In this document: piece after piece, positions 1 through 7,493 of the stretch
Layout of the letters: each line of letters opens with the position of its first letter
Position numbering within the stretch: position 1 is the stretch's first letter
NCBI RefSeq assembly: GCF_000807255.1
Contig: NZ_CP009268.1
Location: forward strand, 2,510,384-2,574,383
Origin: Clostridium pasteurianum DSM 525 = ATCC 6013
GTDB taxonomy: Bacteria; Bacillota; Clostridia; Clostridiales; Clostridiaceae
Direction: 5' to 3'
Length of the DNA stretch: 64,000 nucleotides
The notes under the pieces: model-generated
What the model was told of the DNA's origin: nothing
Databases searched by the model: none
The model's input: only the letters and a program-made list of their open reading frames with translations
Position numbers and translations under genes: made by a program

Positions 1-332
1 TGAGGAACTTTTTTACCATTTTTATCATAGGGTTCTCTGATACCTACTACTTTTAATAATTTTATATTTTCTGTGGAACTTTCATTAAAGTTTTTTTCTA
101 TTTCCCTTTCTTCCACCTTTTCCTTAAATTCTATATCCATATAATCTCCTAATGAATACATACCTACAGACAAAGGCTGCGCAATGGACAACTTCATATG
201 TGGATTAAATCCCCTTGAATAATCTACAGGAAGCGATGCTCTTTTAAAAGTTCTTTGAATAGTTCTCATAATATCCAGATGAGAAACAAATTTTATGTCT
301 GATCCCTTAGTGAATTTAATTAGATATCGCAC
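1..332 (-). CDS. TIGR03936/DUF2344 protein, N-terminal part (runs off window)
   Basis: The first 110 codons of a minus-strand gene leave the window at base 1. The start is GTG at 332-330 and overlaps the last 17 bases of the upstream radical SAM gene, which suggests translational coupling. The visible protein begins MRYLIKFTKG and contains VSHLDIMRTIQRTFKRA and YSRGFNPHMKLSIAQPLS, the pattern I associate with the radical-SAM-linked DUF2344 family. That family usually sits beside, or is fused to, the radical SAM protein found here. Function is unknown; in many Firmicutes the pair lies upstream of ribonuclease G and the rplU-rpmA genes. No ATG alternative fits the frame as well. Confidence 0.75.
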   Translation of the reverse strand, partial: MRYLIKFTKGSDIKFVSHLDIMRTIQRTFKRASLPVDYSRGFNPHMKLSIAQPLSVGMYSLGDYMDIEFKEKVEEREIEKNFNESSTENIKLLKVVGIREPYDKNGKKVP

Positions 333-2163
333 CTTCAAAACACTTCCCTTCTTTAAAGTTTACATTTATTCCACAATTCTTACATCCGCCTCTGCAATCA
401 GGAGTAACTGATGCTATTTTTGCCTTTTCATTTTCTTTAATTAGAAATTCTTTATCTACACCTATATCTATAAAATCCCACGGTAAAACTTCATCATACT
501 CTCTTTCCCTATAGGCATAAAAATCTCCATCTACATTACACTCTTTTAGTGCTTCCATCCAAAGTTCATAATCAAAGTATTGATCCCAGCCATCAAACTT
601 TGCTCCTTTTTCAAAAGCTCTTACAAGCACATCACACATTCTCCTGTCTCCTCTGGCAAAGACTGCCTCTAAATAGCTTACAGGAGTTTCGTGCCAATTA
701 TAAGTTACTCTTCTCTCCATAACCTTTTGTAATTCACCTATTTTTTCTCTTACAGAGTCCATCTTATCCATTGGTGCCCATTGAAAAGGAGTGAAGGGTT
801 TAGGTACAAATATAGAGGTGCTTGCGGTAACCTTTAATCCCTTTTTTCTCTCTCCCTTTGGAACTTTATAATACTCTTCTACAACTTTTTTAGATAAATA
901 GGCTATTCCCTTAACATCCTCTATAGTCTCAAAAGGAAGACCTATCATAAAATAAAGTTTAATAGTGGACCATCCAGCTTTAAAAGCACTTCCCACAGAA
1001 TTAATTAGATCCTCTTCTGTTACTCCTTTATTTATTACATCTCTCATTCTCTGAGATCCCGCTTCTGGAGCAAAAGTAAGTCCTGTTTTTCTTACCTTTT
1101 GAATCTCTTTTATCAAATCTACTGAAAAAGAATCTATTCTAAGAGATGGAAGTGATATTCCAACCTTTTCATTTCTGTACTTTTCTATCATAGAATTAAT
1201 TAAACTCTGTATGTCAGAATAATCACAAATACTTAAGGAGGTTAGAGAAATTTCATCATACCCTGTATTTTCAATTAATTTTTCTGATATATCCAATAAT
1301 TTTTCTGATTTTTTCTCCCTTACAGGTCTATAGATCATTCCTGCCTGGCAAAATCTACATCCTCTAGTACATCCTCTAAAAGTTTCAAGCATAATTCTAT
1401 CATGTACAATTTCATTGTAAGGAACAATAAGTTTATCTGGATATTCTACTTCATTTAAATTACTAATTATTCTCTTTTTTATCTTATTAGGCAGATCTTT
1501 ATATTTGGGTCTCAATTCCTCTAGGGTTCCATCCTCATTATAATAAGCTTCATAGAGACTTGGCACATAAGTTCCTTCTATCTTAGCAGCTTCTCTTAAA
1601 AATTCCCTTTTACTCTTACCTTTATATTTTTTATATAAATCCAGTAATTCATTTAGATGTTCTTCTCCCTCTCCAATAGAAAATATATCAGCTATGTCAT
1701 ATAGTGGTTCAGGATTATAAGCACAGGGACCTCCGCATATTACTATAGGGTCTTCTTCCTTTCTCTTTGAGGCTCTTACTTCTATACCAGCCATATCCAG
1801 CATATTTAAAATATTTGTATAACTCATTTCATATTGGAGTGTAAATCCAATAAAATCAAATTCTCTTAAAGAATCCTTTGTTTCAAGAGTATACAATGGT
1901 ATATTATCTTTCCTCATTAACTTTTCCATATCCGGCCAAGGAGCAAAACTTCTCTCGCAATAGGTATCTTCCCTTTTATTTAAAACATGATAAAGTATTT
2001 TCATACCTAGATGAGACATACCAACTTCATATACATCTGGAAAACAAAAGGCAAATCTTATATCTACCTTATTTTTATCTTTAACACAGGAATTGAATTC
2101 TCCACCAGTATATCTGGCAGGTTTCTCAACTCTATGTAAAATATCATCAGTTATTTTTTTCAA
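316..2163 (-). CDS. B12-binding-like radical SAM protein (TIGR03960/YgiQ-like)
   Basis: A 615-residue predicted iron-sulfur enzyme. The N-terminal half looks like a B12-binding-type Rossmann domain (GGPCAYNPEPLYD, then IGEGE near residue 163). The radical SAM core has the CxxxCxxC motif GCTRGCRFCQAG with Cys265, Cys269 and Cys272. The C-terminus carries a further cysteine cluster (CRGGCKNCG and a later GKCFEG) that could bind a second cluster. The start is TTG, chosen because AAGGAGG lies eight bases upstream. It is followed at once by the DUF2344 gene, the usual partner. The substrate is unknown. The family assignment is strong, the reaction is not. Confidence 0.85.
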   Translation of the reverse strand: MKKITDDILHRVEKPARYTGGEFNSCVKDKNKVDIRFAFCFPDVYEVGMSHLGMKILYHVLNKREDTYCERSFAPWPDMEKLMRKDNIPLYTLETKDSLREFDFIGFTLQYEMSYTNILNMLDMAGIEVRASKRKEEDPIVICGGPCAYNPEPLYDIADIFSIGEGEEHLNELLDLYKKYKGKSKREFLREAAKIEGTYVPSLYEAYYNEDGTLEELRPKYKDLPNKIKKRIISNLNEVEYPDKLIVPYNEIVHDRIMLETFRGCTRGCRFCQAGMIYRPVREKKSEKLLDISEKLIENTGYDEISLTSLSICDYSDIQSLINSMIEKYRNEKVGISLPSLRIDSFSVDLIKEIQKVRKTGLTFAPEAGSQRMRDVINKGVTEEDLINSVGSAFKAGWSTIKLYFMIGLPFETIEDVKGIAYLSKKVVEEYYKVPKGERKKGLKVTASTSIFVPKPFTPFQWAPMDKMDSVREKIGELQKVMERRVTYNWHETPVSYLEAVFARGDRRMCDVLVRAFEKGAKFDGWDQYFDYELWMEALKECNVDGDFYAYREREYDEVLPWDFIDIGVDKEFLIKENEKAKIASVTPDCRGGCKNCGINVNFKEGKCFEGAISN

Positions 2164-2241
2164 TTACATTTCCTCCTTAGCTGCTGCATTACAATTCATT
2201 GATATTCTAACATATAAAATGTATTATCAAAAGTGTATAAT

Positions 2242-3099
2242 TTACAATTCATTTTTTTCTCGTATATCTACAAGTTCTTCAAGAGTTATGTTACCATAAC
2301 TTTTCAAGGCCTCCAAAATTTCCTCTTCATAAATTATATCTATAACCCTAAGCTCATCATCAAGAACTGTAAATATATTATATTTATTTTTCTCTACAAG
2401 ACTAAGGGCCTTCAACAAATCATTTTTACTGTATATAGAAAAACTTTTATTTTCTATATATCCTCTTTTAATAAATTTAAACTTTTTCTTTATAATATCA
2501 CTCATAATTATATATGCTATCCTTTCCTTTTCCCTAAAAGAATATATTATTATATAAAGTGCTATAATCCCAAAGGACAAGTTCATCTGACCTTTAAAAA
2601 AGCAATATATATAATATAACATAAATGCACTTCCAATACATATGCTAACTATAATAATAATAAAATTTGCAAGTCTGTATCTTATCTTTCTAGCCATTAA
2701 ATTTCTAAATATTCTACCACCATCTAAAGGCAATGCCGGCACTAGATTAAATACGCCAAGAGCAGCATTAGTTAAAAATAGAGAATTTATAATTGTATTA
2801 TGAAAATATAAGTACACTATATAAAAAATTACTGCCAGTACTAAATTGAATATTGGTCCTGACAGTGAAATTATTAGATCCTCTTTAAAAGATGCTTCTT
2901 CAAAATCATTAACCGTTAGTACAGCACCAAAAGGCAAAATTTCAACATTACCGCTTTTAAATCCAAAATATCTAGCTACAAAATAATGGGTAAATTCATG
3001 AAAAATAACCATTATAAAAGCTGTAATTAGATTTCCATTAAAGCCTATAAAAATAAGTAGTATTATATACGGTATAAAAAATTTATTTATTTTAATCAA
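2242..3099 (-). CDS. spoIVFB: SpoIVFB-like M50 site-2 protease
   Basis: A 285-residue polytopic membrane metalloprotease. The zinc motif HEFTH is at residues 34-38 and the third-ligand motif PALPLDGGRI is near 121-130 (Asp126), both typical of the M50B family. The last ~80 residues are soluble and resemble half of a CBS pair, as in SpoIVFB. In Bacillus, SpoIVFB cleaves pro-sigma-K in the mother cell after release from SpoIVFA and BofA. The position, directly downstream of min genes and a LytM-type SpoIVFA-like gene, matches the Bacillus order. The start is TTG with GGAGTG upstream. A hairpin terminator separates it from the preceding gene, so it may have its own promoter. Confidence 0.8.
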   Translation of the reverse strand: MIKINKFFIPYIILLIFIGFNGNLITAFIMVIFHEFTHYFVARYFGFKSGNVEILPFGAVLTVNDFEEASFKEDLIISLSGPIFNLVLAVIFYIVYLYFHNTIINSLFLTNAALGVFNLVPALPLDGGRIFRNLMARKIRYRLANFIIIIVSICIGSAFMLYYIYCFFKGQMNLSFGIIALYIIIYSFREKERIAYIIMSDIIKKKFKFIKRGYIENKSFSIYSKNDLLKALSLVEKNKYNIFTVLDDELRVIDIIYEEEILEALKSYGNITLEELVDIREKNEL

Positions 3100-3138
3100 A
3101 GGATCACTCCAAGTTCATTGCTTACAAATACAAAAATA

Positions 3139-3166
3139 AATAGTCAATACTAAAATACTGACTATT
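3139..3166 (-). terminator. Terminator of the SpoIVFA-like gene
   Basis: An 11-bp stem with one mismatch, AATAGTCAGTA against TACTGACTATT (read near 3139-3149 and 3156-3166), is followed on the minus strand by TATTTTTG. It lies about 25 bases after the stop of the SpoIVFA-like gene. Confidence 0.6.
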
Positions 3167-3188
3167 CATTTTCAAAGTCCCTAAAATA

Positions 3189-4001
3189 TTAAATGTTTAA
3201 GTATTCTTGGGGATTAAGTTCTTCACCCATATATGTCAATTCAAAATATAGTGATGAATTCTTTCTGTCTTCTGTACTACCAGCTCTTCCAATAATTTGT
3301 CCCTTAATAACTTTATCACCCTTTTTAACTTTAAGTGAATCCATATGAGCATATTTTGTCTCAATACCACTTCCATGATCTATAACTAAATATTTTCCAA
3401 GAGATTTATCTTCTCCAATTTCTTTTATAAATCCATCATAGGAAGCTTTTACATCTGAATTCAAGGTGGAATATATATTTATACCCTTACGAAATTTTAC
3501 CAAATTTTTATTATTGTCTTTTATACTGCCATAGCTTTGTATCAACTTACCGCTTACAGGTAATATAAAATTATGACTTATATTTTCCCTTGTAGTTTTA
3601 CCTCCTGTAAATTTTGTCTTAAGAATATCAATCCAATTAATCACTTTACTCTGAATATCTGTTATGTTACCACTTTTAACCGAAGCTATTAAACTATTTA
3701 CATTGATTTCCTTTAAATATATCATTGCAGATTTATAATCAAAATTTTGATTTACAATGCTTTTAGAATAAGTATATACTGCCTTTGTCTGTGGATTAAC
3801 ATAAATTTTACAGGTAAATGCAACGAGAAAGAGAACTAAAGTACCAATAAGCTGTATTTCAAAAGTCCTTAAAAGTTTCTTTTTAGTAAAAAAAGGTTGT
3901 TGAAAACTAGATTGTCCATTGTATGATAATCTATTCTGACCATAGTTTTTCTTTGATAAAGTATTGTAGTAATTTCCATACTGACTATTGAAGCTACCCA
4001 T
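3189..4001 (-). CDS. SpoIVFA-like membrane protein with degenerate LytM/M23 domain
   Basis: 270 residues: a polar N-terminus, one transmembrane segment (about 50-67), a linker, and a C-terminal LytM/M23 fold (about 145-265). The zinc ligands of active M23 peptidases are missing. The HxGxD position reads RKGINI (171-176) and the final HxH position reads LYFEL (251-255), so it is probably not an enzyme. A degenerate LytM domain behind one membrane span, just upstream of SpoIVFB and after minCD, is what Bacillus SpoIVFA looks like. I infer a SpoIVFA-type regulator of the adjacent M50 protease. GGGGAGG precedes the ATG. Confidence 0.65.
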   Translation of the reverse strand: MGSFNSQYGNYYNTLSKKNYGQNRLSYNGQSSFQQPFFTKKKLLRTFEIQLIGTLVLFLVAFTCKIYVNPQTKAVYTYSKSIVNQNFDYKSAMIYLKEINVNSLIASVKSGNITDIQSKVINWIDILKTKFTGGKTTRENISHNFILPVSGKLIQSYGSIKDNNKNLVKFRKGINIYSTLNSDVKASYDGFIKEIGEDKSLGKYLVIDHGSGIETKYAHMDSLKVKKGDKVIKGQIIGRAGSTEDRKNSSLYFELTYMGEELNPQEYLNI

Positions 4002-4064
4002 TATTTCCTCCCCATATATAATTCATACAATATCATATATATTTATTTAATAAATTTTTATGAC

Positions 4065-4101
4065 AAAAAAACTGCCCTAATTATCTTAGAACAGTTTTTT
4101 T
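4065..4101 (-). terminator. Terminator after minE
   Basis: AAAAAAACTG (4065-4074) pairs with CAGTTTTTTT (4092-4101). The A and T flanks make it potentially bidirectional. It closes the min operon before the SpoIVFA-like gene. Confidence 0.7.
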
Positions 4102-4108
4102 AATAATT

Positions 4109-4378
4109 TTATTTTTTAGCTTTCATTTTTCTTATAGGTATATTTGCTACAAGTGCAGGAGAATTTCCGTCTTGTTCTTTGACTTTTGTAAGTTTTACTT
4201 CCACATCAGAATTATCAATCTCCACATATCTTGCTATTACATTCATTATCTCACCCTTTATAAGTTCAAGAAGTTCTGGAGATAAATCAGCTCTATCATG
4301 AATTAAAATCAATTTTAATCTTTCTTTGGCCACATCCTTTGAAGAAGGTCTGTTTGAAAATAATCTGAATAAATCCAT
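4109..4378 (-). CDS. minE: Cell division topological specificity factor MinE
   Basis: 89 residues, the normal MinE length. The N-terminal amphipathic segment MDLFRLFSNR is followed by KERLKLILIHDRADLSPE, the anti-MinCD region conserved in the family. MinE drives MinD off the membrane and so restricts MinCD to the cell poles. It follows minD by 14 bases with AGGAGAT upstream of its ATG. Having MinE as well as MinCD is common in clostridia and unlike Bacillus, which uses DivIVA. Confidence 0.93.
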   Translation of the reverse strand: MDLFRLFSNRPSSKDVAKERLKLILIHDRADLSPELLELIKGEIMNVIARYVEIDNSDVEVKLTKVKEQDGNSPALVANIPIRKMKAKK

Positions 4379-4392
4379 ACCTTATCTCCTAA

Positions 4393-5196
4393 CTATCTAA
4401 ATTTAAATATTTTTTTTATAGCAGCTACAAAACCTTTTGATGTTTCCTGATCCTCTAAGGGAATAAAAGGAACTTCTTCCCCGATTATTCTCCTTGCAAT
4501 ATCAGAAAATGCATGTCCTGCTTTTGAATTGTTATTTAATACTATGGGCTCTCCTCTATTAGTTGAAATTGTTATATCCCTATCATTAGGTACAACCCCA
4601 ATGAGCTTTATTGCAAGATTGTCTATTATATCATTAATGCCAAGCATGTCCCCTTGCTTTACCATATCTGCATCTATCCTGTTAATTATAAGCTTATGAT
4701 CGTCCAGTCCTCTAGCATCCAGTTTTCCAATTACCCTATCAGCATCTCTCACTGATGTGACTTCTGGATTTACCACAACAATGGCCCTATCAGCACCTAT
4801 TACAGCATTTTCAAATCCCTGTTCAATACCTGCAGGGCAGTCAATCAATATATAATCATATTCACTTTTAAGTTCATTAATTAAATTGAGCATCTGTTCC
4901 GCGTTTACATCATTTTTATCCCTAGTCTGAGCTGTAGGCAGCAGGAACAAATTTTCATATCTCTTATCTCTTATGAGTGCCTGCTTTAACCTGCAATTTT
5001 CCTCAACTACATCAAGAAGTGTAAAGACAATTCTATTTTCAAGGCCCATTAACACATCCAAGTTTCTAAGTCCTGTATCTCCATCCACCATAACTACTTT
5101 TTTACCCATAGCTGCAAGTGCCGTACCAATATTTGCCGTAGTAGTAGTTTTACCAACTCCACCTTTTCCAGATGTTATTACAATAGCTTCTCCCAT
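4393..5196 (-). CDS. minD: Septum site-determining ATPase MinD
   Basis: 267 residues of the ParA/MinD P-loop family. The deviant Walker A motif GKGGVGKTTT is at residues 10-19, the Walker B region LIDCPAGIEQG is present, and the C-terminus KGFVAAIKKIFKF forms the amphipathic membrane-targeting helix. MinD binds membrane with ATP, recruits MinC to block FtsZ assembly at the poles, and is released by MinE. The gene sits between minC and minE with short gaps and has a GGAGGT ribosome binding site. Confidence 0.95.
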   Translation of the reverse strand: MGEAIVITSGKGGVGKTTTTANIGTALAAMGKKVVMVDGDTGLRNLDVLMGLENRIVFTLLDVVEENCRLKQALIRDKRYENLFLLPTAQTRDKNDVNAEQMLNLINELKSEYDYILIDCPAGIEQGFENAVIGADRAIVVVNPEVTSVRDADRVIGKLDARGLDDHKLIINRIDADMVKQGDMLGINDIIDNLAIKLIGVVPNDRDITISTNRGEPIVLNNNSKAGHAFSDIARRIIGEEVPFIPLEDQETSKGFVAAIKKIFKFR

Positions 5197-5210
5197 TTAA
5201 TTTACCTCCA

Positions 5211-5843
5211 TTATATGAATTTATTAGGTGAATAAGGTTCTACAATTATAGTTTTTCCTTTTATTTTTGCTACCTCCGGGTAATCAGGCTTCTCATCATT
5301 TTCTGGAGCTCTTGTCATTATATTAGCTATTTGCAAAACCTTAGGTTCCAGTCTAAAAGCAGCTATAATTGACTGCTCATTACCGTTTACACCAGCATGT
5401 ACATCCCCCTTAAGAGTTCCAAGGACAATGATATTGCCAGCCGCAAAAATTTCAGAACCTGGATTTACATCTCCTATTATAACAATATTTCCAGAATAAC
5501 TTATTACCTGACCACTTCTTACAGTTTTTCTTAAAAATTTAGTTCTTCCTTCATAAATCCCTGTAAAAATTCTACTTTCATTTTCTTCAATGTCCTGAAA
5601 TATACAATCTTTTATAAGAAATTCTTCAAAAAGAATATCCTTTAATTTTCTAAGCTCTCTTTCACTTATAAATTTAAGCTGCGTAGTGATTTTTAATGTA
5701 CAACCCTTATAAAATCTTTTACCTCTCAAAAGCTTTTGTTCTAATTTTTCCAGCATTTCACCGAAATCTTTAAAGGCATTCATATCAATTAGCACATTTA
5801 GTCCATCTTTATTTCCTTTTAGTACAATCTTTTCTTCACCCAT
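5211..5843 (-). CDS. minC: Septum site-determining protein MinC
   Basis: 210 residues from the ATG at 5843, chosen because GGAGGT lies ten bases upstream; a longer reading from 5885 has no such site. The N-terminal part (to about 105) is the FtsZ-binding domain. The C-terminal part is a beta-helix seen as repeated turns ([34 protein letters not shown]), which dimerises and binds MinD. The protein inhibits division at non-medial sites. It is the first gene of minCDE. Upstream, where many relatives place mrdA, lies the accessory block instead. Confidence 0.92.
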   Translation of the reverse strand: MGEEKIVLKGNKDGLNVLIDMNAFKDFGEMLEKLEQKLLRGKRFYKGCTLKITTQLKFISERELRKLKDILFEEFLIKDCIFQDIEENESRIFTGIYEGRTKFLRKTVRSGQVISYSGNIVIIGDVNPGSEIFAAGNIIVLGTLKGDVHAGVNGNEQSIIAAFRLEPKVLQIANIMTRAPENDEKPDYPEVAKIKGKTIIVEPYSPNKFI

Positions 5844-6300
5844 AAATATTAAACCTCCAAAGGTTTTTAAGCTTCTTTTATACATTTCAACATAATTTAT
5901 TAAAAATCCTTCTTTTATAATTGATTTTTTAAAATAATTACAGGAAATATTTATTTTAAAATCATGTTTTTATTATAAAAATTAACTTTTGTTACTAAGT
6001 TAATTTCTACCTTAAAATTCTTATCATAATTTAGTATACATTATGTTTTTAGAAAATTTTCTTGAATATAGAAATTATACTTAAATATATGATATTATTT
6101 TAATATATCTTTATGTAATAATTAAAAATAATAATGTAATATCTATTACCTTATTTCAAAAATACAAAAAACTAAAAAATCTTCCCTATGAACTGAACAA
6201 TAAGCTTATTTAAATGTTGGTGGGAAGTTAGAAATCTATATATAATCAAAAATAAATACTTAACATTAATTTTAGTTAACCAAAATTGGAGGTAATTTAA
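5844..6300. other. Intergenic region between minC and ankyrin gene
   Basis: About 455 bases, extremely AT-rich, between divergent genes, so it must hold both promoters. GGAGGT before 6301 serves the ankyrin gene. I see no convincing small gene or RNA. This is the left junction of the accessory block. Confidence 0.5.
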
Positions 6301-7188
6301 ATGGCAGCCACAGGTTTTGTTCTTATTATGATTATTATGTTTTTTGCCAGTTTCATCCTAACAGTGCCATCAATAATAGGACTTATAGGATGCAAAGCAT
6401 ACAAGAAAAAGAAAGGTAAAAAAGCAAATTTAATAATTCGTATACTATTAATTATCATACTACTAGCTGGTTCAATAATGTTTGTTATTCCCACAGCTTT
6501 TGGTGGTATGCTTGTATACGACAACCATCGCCAAACACAATATGAGTTAACACTAGAAGCAGCTGCCGATAGAGGAGATTTATCAAGAGTAGAACAGCTT
6601 TTAGATAGTGGAACTAATCCAGACCAAAATACTGGGAATAATTATACAGCATTAACACATGCGTGTACGGGAGTAGACAAATATGATATCGCAAAGCTTC
6701 TTATAGAACATAAGGCTACAGTGGACATTGAATTTAAAGGATATAGTGATGGAAAAGAAAAAGGATATACACCTCTCATGTATGCTGTACCTGAGAAACA
6801 AAATTATAATATTGTGAAATTGCTTATAGAAAACAAGGCTAATGTAAACCATAAAGCATCTTCAGATGGATACACTCCTCTCATTACAGCAGTTAATTAT
6901 GAAAACTATACAGTTTTAGACCTCCTAATTAAAAATGGTGCAGATGTTAATGCTACTGACAATAAAGGTAAAACAGTTTTAGAATATGCATGTGCTAAAA
7001 AATCTAACTATGGAACCTATACAATTATAAAGAGTTTATTGGAACATGGGGCACTAGTAAACACTAAAACAACCAGTTTAGAAAAGCTTCTTATATTAGT
7101 AAAAGAACAAAATGTAAATAATATTGACGCTAATAAAGAGTACTATAACAAGATTATAAGTATTTTAAATCAATATGCCACCAAATAA
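6301..7188 (+). CDS. Ankyrin-repeat membrane protein
   Basis: 295 residues. Two hydrophobic segments near the N-terminus (about 5-27 and 45-68) flank a lysine-rich loop (KAYKKKKGKKA), then a soluble region of about five ankyrin repeats (EAAADRGDLSRVEQLLDSG, YTPLMYAVPE..., YTPLITAVNYEN..., NGADVNATDNKGKTVLEYAC). Ankyrin repeats bind other proteins; no catalytic domain is visible, so the partner is unknown. It runs opposite to minC and to the lysis cassette and ends in its own terminator. Ankyrin proteins are uncommon in clostridial core genomes, which fits recent acquisition. Confidence 0.8.
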   Translation: MAATGFVLIMIIMFFASFILTVPSIIGLIGCKAYKKKKGKKANLIIRILLIIILLAGSIMFVIPTAFGGMLVYDNHRQTQYELTLEAAADRGDLSRVEQLLDSGTNPDQNTGNNYTALTHACTGVDKYDIAKLLIEHKATVDIEFKGYSDGKEKGYTPLMYAVPEKQNYNIVKLLIENKANVNHKASSDGYTPLITAVNYENYTVLDLLIKNGADVNATDNKGKTVLEYACAKKSNYGTYTIIKSLLEHGALVNTKTTSLEKLLILVKEQNVNNIDANKEYYNKIISILNQYATK

Positions 7189-7411
7189 AATATATCAATA
7201 GATTTACATATTTGATGATAATACAAAGTTATAACTTAACAAAAACGTAAAATTGGTAAGAATAGTTAGAAACTATACACAAGAATATAATAATAGAATT
7301 ATTTAACAAAGAAAAAACGTATAAATAACTTAAAAGAGATGCTATTTTTAAAGAGGATAATAAAATATTTAAAAAAGCATTGTTCATATTCACAAAGTCA
7401 AAATGAAAGAT

Positions 7412-7452
7412 ATTACACAGCTAACAAAACAGTTAGCTATGTAATAGTTTTT
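7412..7452 (+). terminator. Terminator of the ankyrin gene
   Basis: ATTACACAGCTAAC (7412-7425) pairs with GTTAGCTATGTAAT (7432-7445) with one mismatch and is followed by AGTTTTTC. It also lies just beyond the stop of the convergent 779-codon gene. The rest of 7189-7493 shows nothing recognisable. Confidence 0.65.
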
Positions 7453-7493
7453 CTTACTATGGAATTTAATAATATAATTATAATTTATCACAA

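Noticed and set aside
3189-4001. Active M23 endopeptidase
   Set aside because: Both zinc-binding motifs are replaced.
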